NCBI GenBank assembly: GCA_934590505.1
Contig: CAKTPC010000016.1
Location: 1-25,106, forward strand
Length of the DNA: 25,106 nt
Reading direction: 5' to 3'
Origin: an uncultured Oscillospiraceae bacterium
Lineage (GTDB): Bacteria > Bacillota > Clostridia > Oscillospirales > Oscillospiraceae
Below, one piece after another: positions 15,845 to 23,377 of the stretch (positions are counted from its first letter, which is position 1; every line of letters starts with the position of its first letter). The notes under the pieces were generated by a model. The model ran no database searches. It was given only the letters and a program-made list of their open reading frames with translations, and was not told the origin of the DNA. The position numbers and the translations under genes were made by a program.

Positions 15845-16549
15845 TTATGCATGACGGCGGCTTTCCGTGATAAGCGCGACAAGGTAAATGAAGAAGGCGC
15901 AGATGATCAGATAATACACGACGGTCGCCAGATCAAATATCCCCATGGAAAATTCCGCGAAGCGCTTTGATACGGACAGCCAACCGACGAGAGCCTTTGC
16001 GACCTCGTTCGTGATATAGCTCTGAGCTGAACCGACCAGCCACAGGCCGAGGAGAACGGCATAGCTGACGATGCAGGCGATTATCTGGCTCTCTGTCAGG
16101 GCGGAGATGAGCATGCCTATCGCTGCAAAGGCAGACGCCGAAACGAGCATGCCGACAATATTGCCCAGCACCACGAGAAAATCAAACTGTCCAAGCAGCG
16201 CTAGAACTATAACATATATGAGCGAGAAGGACAGGCCGACGGCAAAGAGTGTCATTATCGCGAAAAACTTCCCCAATGCAATGGAGAGCATGCTGACAGG
16301 CGCACTCATAAGAAGCTGATCAGTGCGGCCGCGCCGTTCCTCGGCATAGCTGCGCATTGTCAGCACGGGGATGATGAATATAACAGTGCTCATCATCGGA
16401 GAGAAATAATTCCTTATATCACCGTTACCCTGAAGGAGATTATATATAACAAAGAAGCAGCCTCCCAGCAGAGCAAACACCGCAAGGCAGATATACCCCG
16501 TCATGGAGTGGAACAGCTGGCCAAGTTCTTTTCTGTATATTGCTTTCAT
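15845..16549 (-). CDS. ABC-2 type permease (GldF-like)
   Basis: This 234-residue integral membrane protein has six predicted helices. Family hallmarks are MKAIYRKELGQLFHSMTGY at the start, FIIPVLTMRSYAEERRGRTDQLLMSAPV, and a long hydrophobic C-half. It forms the channel for the ATPase encoded upstream. The frame opens at 16582, overlapping the ATPase; ATG 16549 is chosen because GGAGG is suitably placed and it lies 4 bases after the ATPase stop. The substrate is unknown. GldF-type permeases work with GldG-like partners, as here. Confidence 0.9.
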   Translation of the reverse strand: MKAIYRKELGQLFHSMTGYICLAVFALLGGCFFVIYNLLQGNGDIRNYFSPMMSTVIFIIPVLTMRSYAEERRGRTDQLLMSAPVSMLSIALGKFFAIMTLFAVGLSFSLIYVIVLALLGQFDFLVVLGNIVGMLVSASAFAAIGMLISALTESQIIACIVSYAVLLGLWLVGSAQSYITNEVAKALVGWLSVSKRFAEFSMGIFDLATVVYYLIICAFFIYLVALITESRRHA

Positions 16550-16553
16550 CTGT

Positions 16554-17504
16554 TCACTCCTCCGTTTTATACCGGCTGTCATGTGTCAGCTGAAGGAACA
16601 CATCCTCAAGGCTGACCTCTGCAGGTCTGAGAGAGCGTATAGGGCAGTCCGCCTTAGAGAGCGCGACGAACAGCTCTCGGTGGATATCCGCGCCGTCCTG
16701 CGTGTATATGCGTATCTGCGTGCGTCCAGCCTCGTCCGTCTCCGCACGGCAGTCAAGCACACCTCCTATCGCCCGGACAATACCCATGAGCTTCTCAGCG
16801 GAAGCATCAGCCTGAAGCAGCATCCCCGCCTGACTTCCAGCGCTTTTGAGCAGTTCCTCAAGCGTACTGTCTGCCGCGAGGTGCCCACTGCTGAGAACGA
16901 CAAGCCTGTCGCAGGTTGCGGCGATCTCCGTAAGAATATGAGAGCTGAGAATAACGGTATGTTTTTCCTTGAGGGACGCGATGAGCTCGCGCAGTTCAAT
17001 GATCTGCTGCGGATCAAGGCCGACGGTAGGCTCGTCCAGAATCAGCAGCGGCGGGTCGCCGATGAGTGCCTGCGCAAATCCGACGCGCTGGCGGTAACCC
17101 TTTGAGAGATTCTTAATGAGCCTTCCGCGCACACCGGTGATATTCAACTTTTCACATGCGGCGGCAATCTGCCCTTCATATTCTCCGCGCGGTAGTCCCT
17201 TGAGTCCGCAGGCAAAGCTTAGTTGTTCATCCACAGTCATGTCCGTATACACTGGCGGTATCTCCGGGAGATAACCGATTTTGGAGCGCAGCTTCACAGG
17301 ATCATCCTGTGCGGATACTCCGTCCACCATCACGCTGCCGCCGTCTGGGGCAAGGCAGTTTGTAATTATGCTCATGGTAGTAGTCTTGCCGGAGCCGTTA
17401 TGCCCCACCAGTCCGATGATCTGGCCGCGCGCTGCGCTGAAACTTATATTCTCAATGGCCATCTTGCTGCCATAATATTTGCTTATATTTTTTACCTCAA
17501 GCAC
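16554..17504 (-). CDS. ABC transporter ATP-binding protein (GldA/CcmA-like)
   Basis: This 316-residue ATPase powers the ABC-2 permease. It shows Walker A GHNGSGKT (34-41), the signature LSKGYRQR (133-140), Walker B LLILDEP (153-159) with D157-E158, and the switch histidine H189 in SSHI. The C-terminal 90 residues are the extra domain common in gliding/export-type ATPases. The start is GTG 17504 with AGGAGG 7 bases upstream. It is the first gene of the five-gene unit ending with the GntR gene; a promoter and the TAACATGTTA palindrome lie upstream. Confidence 0.93.
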   Translation of the reverse strand: MLEVKNISKYYGSKMAIENISFSAARGQIIGLVGHNGSGKTTTMSIITNCLAPDGGSVMVDGVSAQDDPVKLRSKIGYLPEIPPVYTDMTVDEQLSFACGLKGLPRGEYEGQIAAACEKLNITGVRGRLIKNLSKGYRQRVGFAQALIGDPPLLILDEPTVGLDPQQIIELRELIASLKEKHTVILSSHILTEIAATCDRLVVLSSGHLAADSTLEELLKSAGSQAGMLLQADASAEKLMGIVRAIGGVLDCRAETDEAGRTQIRIYTQDGADIHRELFVALSKADCPIRSLRPAEVSLEDVFLQLTHDSRYKTEE

Positions 17505-17534
17505 ACTCGCACCTCCTTTTGGATTCTGTCACTA

Positions 17535-17589
17535 TAACATGTTAGTATTCAAGTAATTCTATCTTAACACAGGCCGCCACAGTGCGCAA
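17535..17589 (-). promoter_or_regulatory. Putative promoter and palindromic operator of the ABC/GntR unit
   Basis: On the minus strand TTGCGC (17584-17589), a 17-base spacer and TAAGAT (17561-17566) with an extended TG form a promoter. TAACATGTTA (17535-17544) lies roughly 10-20 bases after the expected start point, where bound repressor would block transcription. The match with dctP extends to TAACATGTTArTAT read on the plus strand. Confidence 0.6.
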
Positions 17590-17627
17590 GAGTTTTAGCG
17601 CGCTGATGTGCATTTATTTGCCGGTGA

Positions 17628-18476
17628 CTATATCCCGCTGTCGGTACAGCTCTGCCGGTAGTCAAGCGGCGAGACGTCAAACTCTTCCCTAAAGGCATGG
17701 TAGAAGCGACTCAGACTTTGAAATCCAGAAGCAAAGGCTATGTCCACAACCTTCATATCCGAATGCAGCAGGAGGTTTGCAGCGTAGTTCAAACGTTTAG
17801 CGTTTATATACTCAATTGGCGCCACACCGAAATATTTTCTAAAACTGCGGCACAAGTGCTCCTTCGTGCGCCCGCTCATCTCCGAAAGCTCGCCGAGCGT
17901 ACAGGAAAAGTTCTCCGGATCCTCAAGCTTTTTCGCGAGCGCGCCGAGCCACACTGGGCAGTTCATCCCTCCACCGCGTTCAACAAGAGGCAGGATATGC
18001 TGCATCATGACTTCCAACATCAGCAGCCGCAGCTGTGCACATACATCATCCGGCTTATTCACAGGGATCAGATTCAGCCTTTCCAGCCGTGTCTGCAAAA
18101 GTGTGGTTTCCGCTGCTGACAGGCTGACTATAAGTGGGCCTGCCGCCTCAGTTATCAAGTTTTCTCCGTTTGGCTTATCCAAATATATGAACATATCTGT
18201 CACAAGCTTGCTCGGAAAAGCAATGTTTATATATGTACTCTCGCCAGTTGAAGCACGGCTATGGATATCTCCGGGGCGCAGCAGGAGTAATGTGCCACGT
18301 TGGATGTTCTGACTCCAGTTATCAACCGTCATATTAAGTTTACCCTTTATCACCAGTGACAGTTCATAAAAATCATGCACCTGCGGATAAAAAGTCGTGT
18401 CTATAGTCTGGTGGAACTGATATCTCATTTCACTGCGCGGGTCGATCCAGTTTTCCGCGTTCATGATATGCAGCAT
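17628..18476 (-). CDS. AraC-family regulator
   Basis: This 282-residue regulator has an N-terminal cupin-like sensing domain (FYELSLVIKGKLNMTV, then LLLRPGDIH) and a C-terminal pair of helix-turn-helix units: LGELSEMSGRTKEHLCRSFRK, then VVDIAFASGFQSLSRFYHAF and the end motif SPLDYRQ. The frame opens at ATG 18482, but AGGAGG is only 2 bases before it; ATG 18476 has the right 8-base spacing and is the likely start. It is divergent from the second uxuA-like gene and probably activates that operon in response to a uronate or breakdown product (inference). Confidence 0.9.
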   Translation of the reverse strand: MLHIMNAENWIDPRSEMRYQFHQTIDTTFYPQVHDFYELSLVIKGKLNMTVDNWSQNIQRGTLLLLRPGDIHSRASTGESTYINIAFPSKLVTDMFIYLDKPNGENLITEAAGPLIVSLSAAETTLLQTRLERLNLIPVNKPDDVCAQLRLLMLEVMMQHILPLVERGGGMNCPVWLGALAKKLEDPENFSCTLGELSEMSGRTKEHLCRSFRKYFGVAPIEYINAKRLNYAANLLLHSDMKVVDIAFASGFQSLSRFYHAFREEFDVSPLDYRQSCTDSGI

Positions 18477-18519
18477 GAGCATAGCCTCCTAAAGATTCCG
18501 CAAACATTGCGCTAATATC

Positions 18520-18548
18520 AATATATGACACAAACACTCAAAATGCAA
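18520..18548 (-). promoter_or_regulatory. Putative promoter of the AraC gene
   Basis: On the minus strand TTGCAT (18543-18548), a 17-base spacer and TATATT (18520-18525) lie 44 bases before the AraC start. The divergent plus-strand promoter must be in 18490-18600, but I see no convincing -35/-10 pair there, as expected for an activator-dependent promoter. Confidence 0.6.
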
Positions 18549-18625
18549 GAAGAACAGTTTTCGTAATTCTGCTACATTGAAATCACAAGGTTCCGCTTCA
18601 CCATTTACAACAAAGGAGTGATCGC

Positions 18626-19705
18626 ATGAAAATGAAGCTCGGTATCGGTCTTTACCGACATATGCTTACGCCGGAGTATTTCCAGTTTGCCCGGCAGTGC
18701 GGCTGCACACATCTGATCGTCCATCTCGCCACCTACTATGACAAGCAGGTCGTGACCGCGACGGATGAGAACAGCAACTACGGTGCCGCCACCGCAAAGG
18801 ATCCCATCTGGGAGCTGGACAATCTGTTGGCACTCAAAAAGCAGGCTGCGGAATATGGTCTTGACATTTACGGCATTGAGAACTTCAATCCTGCCGACTG
18901 GTATGATGTTCTTCTCGCAGGCCCGAAGCGCGATGAGCAGCTTGAAGGGCTCAAGCGCATCATTGAAAACACCAGCAAGGCCGGAATCAAAGCCTTCGGT
19001 TATAATTTCAGTCTGGCCGGGGTCTGGGGGCACCAGAAAAAGCACGCTGCGCGCGGCGGTGCGGAGAGCACCTGCTTTGACGCTTCGCTGCTCGACATCA
19101 ACTCACCCATCCCGAACGGTCAGGTTTGGAACATGACCTACGCGCCGACTGACGGCGGCTTTATGGCTCCCGTCTCGCAGAAGGAGCTTTGGGACAGGCT
19201 CAAGTATTTCCTTGACTATATGCTGCCCATCGCGGAGGAAAACGGTGTGGAGCTTGCGCTGCACCCGGACGATCCCCCCATGCCCGAGCTTCGGCAGACG
19301 GCGCGGCTCGTTTACCGCCCGGAGCTTTATCAGAAGCTCATCGACATGAACACGAACAAAGCAAACAAGCTGGAGCTTTGTCTCGGCAGCCTTCAGGAGA
19401 TGGAATCTGACAAACCCATTTATGATTATCTGGATTCCTATCTGAAACAGGATCGTGTCAGCTACATACACTTCCGTAATGTCAAGGGCAAGGTTCCCTG
19501 CTATGACGAGGTGTTCGTCGACGAGGGCGACATCGACATGTTCCGTGTACTCCGCCAGCTCAATGACAGTAGCTTTGACGGCGTACTTATTCCCGATCAT
19601 ACTCCCCTCATGACCTGCGATGCGCCATGGCATGCCGGTATGGCCTACGCTCTCGGCTACATGCGTGCGGCGTTCCAACTGCTTGAAAAAGGCGTAAATT
19701 TCTAA
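18626..19705 (+). CDS. UxuA-like sugar-acid dehydratase (mannonate dehydratase family)
   Basis: This 359-residue protein of the UxuA/xylose-isomerase-like TIM-barrel superfamily has YGIENFNPADW-type, GYNFSL, LHPDDPP (H213), CLGSLQEM, IHFRNVKG and IPDHTP (H325) motifs. They correspond position by position to those of the UxuA at 5.1 kb, but RPDHGR becomes IPDHTP and the VNVHEDIK segment differs. It probably dehydrates mannonate or a related aldonate to a 2-keto-3-deoxy acid; a different substrate is likely since a canonical UxuA is also present. It is the first gene of the plus-strand operon, with SD AGGAG 7 bases before the start, and it is divergent from the AraC gene. Confidence 0.8.
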   Translation: MKMKLGIGLYRHMLTPEYFQFARQCGCTHLIVHLATYYDKQVVTATDENSNYGAATAKDPIWELDNLLALKKQAAEYGLDIYGIENFNPADWYDVLLAGPKRDEQLEGLKRIIENTSKAGIKAFGYNFSLAGVWGHQKKHAARGGAESTCFDASLLDINSPIPNGQVWNMTYAPTDGGFMAPVSQKELWDRLKYFLDYMLPIAEENGVELALHPDDPPMPELRQTARLVYRPELYQKLIDMNTNKANKLELCLGSLQEMESDKPIYDYLDSYLKQDRVSYIHFRNVKGKVPCYDEVFVDEGDIDMFRVLRQLNDSSFDGVLIPDHTPLMTCDAPWHAGMAYALGYMRAAFQLLEKGVNF

Positions 19706-19744
19706 GTTTAATAAATTATTTCAGAATCCAAAAGGAGGATCATC

Positions 19745-20515
19745 ATGAACGAGTATTTTAACAAAGCATTTGATCTCAGTGGGCAGGTTGCGCTTGTCAC
19801 CGGCGGCGGCTCTGGTCTGGGTTACGCCATTACGAAGTGCCTCGCATCCGCAGGCGCGACGGTCGTTATCACCGGCCGCCGTGAAGAGTTGCTCAAGCAG
19901 GCATGCGATGAGCTCGGCAAGAATGTACACTACTATGTACATGACATTACGGATACAGACGCCGCGCCCGAGTTTATCAAGAAGATCGTCGACACCTACG
20001 GCTCCTGCGATTTTCTTATAAACAACGCCGGACGCCACTGCAAGAAAGAGGTCGCCGACATCACCATTCAGGACTTCCACAATCTTATGGACGTTCATCT
20101 TTACGGCGCTTTCGCGCTCTGTCAGGCCGCCATCCCTTACATGCGTGAGAAGAAGCACGGCAGCATAGTGTTCATCTCCTCCGAGTCCGCGATCATCGGT
20201 CTGACCAAGGTCTGTGTTTACGGCTCCGCCAAGGGCGCACTGCTCGGCCTGACCAAGTGCCTTGCGGGCGATATCTCCGCCGATGGTATTCGTGTCAACG
20301 CAATCATTCCTGGTTTTATCGATACTCCGATGTTCCATCAGGCCGTCGACTCCGATCTCCCGCGTCAGCAGAAAATTCTCGGCCATACTCCCATGAACTG
20401 CTACGGCAAGCCCGAGGACATCGGCTGGGCGGCTGTGTACCTTTGCTCCAATGCCGCAGGCTTTGTTAACGGCACAACGCTTGTCGTTGACGGCGGCTGC
20501 TCCATAGGCTTCTGA
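19745..20515 (+). CDS. Short-chain dehydrogenase/reductase
   Basis: This 256-residue classical SDR binds NAD(P) through TGGGSGLG (19-26), has NNAG (93-96) and a catalytic triad S146, Y159 and K163 (YGSAK). The end VNGTTLVVDGGCSIGF is typical. Bacillus subtilis uses an SDR-type enzyme for fructuronate/mannonate interconversion, so this gene could be a fructuronate reductase or act on a related keto-acid such as a 5-keto or 2-keto-3-deoxy compound. SD AGGAGG lies 6 bases before ATG. It sits between the uxuA-like and uxuB-like genes, 39 bases after the first. Confidence 0.85.
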   Translation: MNEYFNKAFDLSGQVALVTGGGSGLGYAITKCLASAGATVVITGRREELLKQACDELGKNVHYYVHDITDTDAAPEFIKKIVDTYGSCDFLINNAGRHCKKEVADITIQDFHNLMDVHLYGAFALCQAAIPYMREKKHGSIVFISSESAIIGLTKVCVYGSAKGALLGLTKCLAGDISADGIRVNAIIPGFIDTPMFHQAVDSDLPRQQKILGHTPMNCYGKPEDIGWAAVYLCSNAAGFVNGTTLVVDGGCSIGF

Positions 20516-20530
20516 TATAAAACTAAAACA

Positions 20531-20574
20531 GGCAGGCAGTTTATAAGACTGCCTGCCCGATTCACATTTTTATG
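20531..20574 (+). terminator. Hairpin between the SDR and uxuB-like genes (weak terminator or attenuator)
   Basis: GGCAGGCAGT (20531-20540) and ACTGCCTGCC (20548-20557) form a perfect 10-bp stem with a 7-base loop; the T run (ATTTTTAT) starts about 9 bases later. It lies 16-32 bases upstream of the RBS of the next gene and could reduce or regulate expression of the last two genes. Confidence 0.55.
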
Positions 20575-20589
20575 CGGAGGTATAACAAC

Positions 20590-22209
20590 ATGAAGCTTGA
20601 TCTCGCATCGCTCAAGAACCGCGCAGCGTGGGACGCCGCAGGCGTCAAACTGCCGGGATTCGACATCCCCGCCATTATCGAAAACACCAAGGCCGCGCCG
20701 ACGTGGGTACACTTCGGCGCTGGGAACATCTTCCGCGGCTATGTCGCGAATCTGCAAAATGATCTGCTCAACAAGGGGCTTGCTTCCACGGGCATAATCG
20801 CCGTGGACAGCTCCGACGGCGACCAGCTCGTCAAGGTATACAGACCGTTCGATAACCTCACCCTGCTCGTCACGCTCTATGCCGACGGCGAGGCAAAGAA
20901 AGAAGTTGTCGCGAGCGTCACGGAGGCGCTGCACGCCGACTGGGGCAAGGCCGATCAGCTCGCCCGGCTGCGCGAGGTCTTTGCCGCGCCGACGCTCCAG
21001 CTTTGCTCGTTTACGATCACCGAAAAGGGCTACGCCGTCAAGGGCGGTGATGGCAAATTCACCCCGGCAGTCGAGCATGACATTGAGGCCGGCCCTGACG
21101 ATCTCACAAACGTCATGACCAAAGTCACCGCTCTGCTCTATCACCGCTACATGAACGGAGCGTACCCCATCGCTGTTGTCAGCATGGATAATTGCAGCCA
21201 CAACGGTGAAAAGCTCAAGGCTTCTATCCTCTCCATCGCCGAGGCATGGCTCGCGCGCGGCTTCGTCCCGCAGGGCTTTGTCGATTATCTGAGCGATGAG
21301 GAGCGCGTGAGCTTCCCTTGGAGCATGATCGATAAGATCACCCCGCGCCCGAACAAGGATATCGCCGACAAGCTTGAAGCGCTCGGCATAGAGAACATGC
21401 AGCCTATCGCGCGGCAGCACGGCGCCGCCGTTGCGCCCTTTGTCAACGCCGAGTCCTGCCAGTATCTCGTCATTGAGGACCGCTTCCCGAACGGCCGGCC
21501 GCCGCTTGAGAAGGCCGGGGTCATAATGACCGACCGCGACACCGTCAACAAGACCGAGCGCATGAAGGTCACGACCTGCCTCAACCCGCTGCACACAGCG
21601 CTTGCGGTGCTCGGCTGTCTGCTCGGCTATAAGCGTATCTATGAGGAGATGCGCGACGACGATCTGCGCCGCCTTGTCGAGCGCATCGGCTATGTCGAGG
21701 GCATGCCCGTCGTGACAAACCCCGGCGTTCTTGACCCGCGCGCCTTCCTCGACGCAGTGCTCAACGAGCGCCTGCCGAATCCGTATATCCCCGATATGCC
21801 GCAGCGCATCGCATGCGACACCAGCCAGAAGATCCCTGTCCGCTTCGGCGAGACGATAAAGGCCTATATCGCCTCCGACAGCCTTGAGCTCTCCTCGCTC
21901 CGCGCGATCCCCTTTGCCATCGCGGCATGGCTGCGCTACCTGCTGGCTGCGGATGATGAGCTCTCTCCGATGGAGCTGAGCGACGACCCGCGCATTCCGG
22001 AGCTTCAGGAGAAGCTTGCCGGTATCGAGATTGGAAAGCCCGAAAGCTGTGCGGGGCAGCTTGACGCGATACTCTCGGACGCAAGCATCTTCGGTGCTGA
22101 CCTCTGCAAAGCGGGGCTGTCCGGAACCGTCGAGGGCTTCTTCAAGCAGATGCTCACGGGTCGCGGCGCTGTGCGCTCCGCGCTCCACGAGCTGGTCGAA
22201 AGCTTTTGA
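20590..22209 (+). CDS. uxuB: Mannitol dehydrogenase-family oxidoreductase (fructuronate reductase-like)
   Basis: This 539-residue polyol-specific long-chain dehydrogenase is probably the NADH-dependent reductase turning fructuronate into mannonate. Visible marks are the N-terminal nucleotide-binding motif HFGAGNIFRGY, VVSMDNCSHNG, and the catalytic region KVTTCLNPLHT with K326, N332 and H335. In the textbook motif four residues separate Lys and Asn; here there are five, so the subfamily may differ. The frame starts at 20572, but ATG 20590 has GGAGG 9 bases upstream. The gene is followed 8 bases later by the nagB-like gene. Tagaturonate or another ketouronate is an alternative substrate. Confidence 0.85.
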   Translation: MKLDLASLKNRAAWDAAGVKLPGFDIPAIIENTKAAPTWVHFGAGNIFRGYVANLQNDLLNKGLASTGIIAVDSSDGDQLVKVYRPFDNLTLLVTLYADGEAKKEVVASVTEALHADWGKADQLARLREVFAAPTLQLCSFTITEKGYAVKGGDGKFTPAVEHDIEAGPDDLTNVMTKVTALLYHRYMNGAYPIAVVSMDNCSHNGEKLKASILSIAEAWLARGFVPQGFVDYLSDEERVSFPWSMIDKITPRPNKDIADKLEALGIENMQPIARQHGAAVAPFVNAESCQYLVIEDRFPNGRPPLEKAGVIMTDRDTVNKTERMKVTTCLNPLHTALAVLGCLLGYKRIYEEMRDDDLRRLVERIGYVEGMPVVTNPGVLDPRAFLDAVLNERLPNPYIPDMPQRIACDTSQKIPVRFGETIKAYIASDSLELSSLRAIPFAIAAWLRYLLAADDELSPMELSDDPRIPELQEKLAGIEIGKPESCAGQLDAILSDASIFGADLCKAGLSGTVEGFFKQMLTGRGAVRSALHELVESF

Positions 22210-22217
22210 GGCAAAGA

Positions 22218-22985
22218 ATGCTTATAAAGGAATTCTATACCGACAAGCTGTATACGCGCATTTTTGACACCCGTGAAGCTATGGGACAATGCGCCGGTGA
22301 GGAGATTGCGCAGAAGCTGCGTGAGCTTCTCGCTTCACGCGACCAGGTGAATATAATGTTCGGCGCAGCGCCCTCGCAGAACGAGACTCTTGCCACGCTG
22401 GTAAGTGCCGAGGGTATAGATTGGAGCCGCGTAAACGCGTTCCATATGGATGAATATGTAGGACTGCCTACAGAACATCCTGCTGGCTTCGGAAACTATC
22501 TTAACAGGCATATATTCTCACTGCTGCCTTTCCGCAGTGTCAATCTTATAAACGGCGGCGCTGCCGACATTGACGCCGAAGCCGCGCGCTACTCGGAGCT
22601 GCTTGAGAAAATGCCGCTTGACGTTTGCGTGCTTGGTATAGGAGAGAATGGACATATTGCGTTCAACGATCCGCATGTGGCTGATTTCTGCGATCCGCTT
22701 AAGGTCAAACTTGTCGAGCTAGACGAGCGCTGTCGTATGCAGCAGGTCCATGACGGTTGCTTTGAGTGCATAGATAAAGTACCGCGCTATGCGCTCACTG
22801 CGACCGTACCGGCGATGTTTGCAGCCGGAACAATGATCTGCTCCGTACCTGCCAAGACCAAGGCGGAAGCCGTGAAGCACACTATAGAAGGATCAATCTC
22901 CGCGCTGTGTCCAGCAAGCGTTATGCGTCTGCACGGGGATGCAAGACTGTACACCGATGCTGACGCCGCCTCGCTGATCATTTAG
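22218..22985 (+). CDS. Glucosamine-6-phosphate deaminase-like protein (NagB family)
   Basis: This 255-residue protein belongs to the NagB/6-phosphogluconolactonase fold. It has FGAAPSQNETL near the phosphate loop, FHMDEYVGL with D78-E79, and GIGENGHIAFNDP (141-152). Against E. coli NagB the catalytic D141 position is N144, H143 is kept as H146, and E148 is D151. These changes also occur in poorly characterised NagB-like groups, so the reaction may not be GlcN6P deamination. Its place as last gene of a uronate operon suggests isomerisation, deamination or lactone hydrolysis of a uronate-related compound. The start ATG 22218 has GAGG 6 bases before it, inside the end of the previous gene; an upstream TTG is less likely. 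Confidence 0.8.
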   Translation: MLIKEFYTDKLYTRIFDTREAMGQCAGEEIAQKLRELLASRDQVNIMFGAAPSQNETLATLVSAEGIDWSRVNAFHMDEYVGLPTEHPAGFGNYLNRHIFSLLPFRSVNLINGGAADIDAEAARYSELLEKMPLDVCVLGIGENGHIAFNDPHVADFCDPLKVKLVELDERCRMQQVHDGCFECIDKVPRYALTATVPAMFAAGTMICSVPAKTKAEAVKHTIEGSISALCPASVMRLHGDARLYTDADAASLII

Positions 22986-23113
22986 TCTGCAGAATACAAT
23001 AATTCATTTTTCTCTGTACTAATACTTAGAGTATTCCCTTCAAGGTGGTCCACTGTGAACTGGGGCTGGGTGCAGTGTATAGGCGCAGTTACCCCTTGGC
23101 GGTAAATCTGAAC

Positions 23114-23377
23114 TCAATCATTGACAAGCACATACAAATTAGAAGAACGGCTGCCGCTTTCTCTGTATCGCGGCAGCCGTCGCATATATCCGTGCTTCTC
23201 CAGATCATGCAGCGCGCGTTTGACCGTAGAGCGGGAGCAGTTGAGTTCGGCAGCTATGGTATTGATCCCCGGCCAGCACTTGCGCTCTTTGTCTGACCGG
23301 TCACGCAGATACATATACACCGTCTTGGCACGTATGGGCAGACTGTTGTCCGAGTATATCGTAGAGAAGTAGCTCAC
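23114..23377 (-). CDS. Winged-helix DNA-binding protein of conjugative-element type
   Basis: This 87-residue protein has a winged helix: AKTVYMYLRDRSD, then the helix-turn-helix INTIAAELNCSRSTVKRALH and the wing HGYMRRLPRYR. Such short proteins often follow the coupling-protein gene in Firmicutes conjugative elements and resemble the N-terminal part of replication initiators. The start is GTG 23377, overlapping the stop of the TraG-like gene (GTGA), with AGGAGG 7 bases upstream inside that gene. They were probably co-transcribed. The 128 bases between its stop and the nagB-like stop hold no gene or clear terminator. Confidence 0.8.
   Translation of the reverse strand: MSYFSTIYSDNSLPIRAKTVYMYLRDRSDKERKCWPGINTIAAELNCSRSTVKRALHDLEKHGYMRRLPRYRESGSRSSNLYVLVND

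Noticed and set aside
18483..18625. A second TAACATGTTA operator or a clear promoter for the plus-strand operon
   Set aside because: The palindrome is absent here and no good -35/-10 pair is seen on the plus strand, so control by the AraC protein remains an inference only.
20401..22188. A 595-codon open frame on the minus strand opposite the uxuB-like gene
   Set aside because: It is an antisense shadow caused by high GC at third codon positions. The plus-strand frame has clear family motifs and an RBS, and the antisense protein resembles nothing I know.
22986..23113. Gap between the nagB-like gene and the winged-helix gene as a terminator or island end
   Set aside because: Only a weak 6-bp hairpin (AATACT/AGTATT at 23021-23035) without a T run, and I found no direct repeat shared with the left border at 4.6-5.1 kb.
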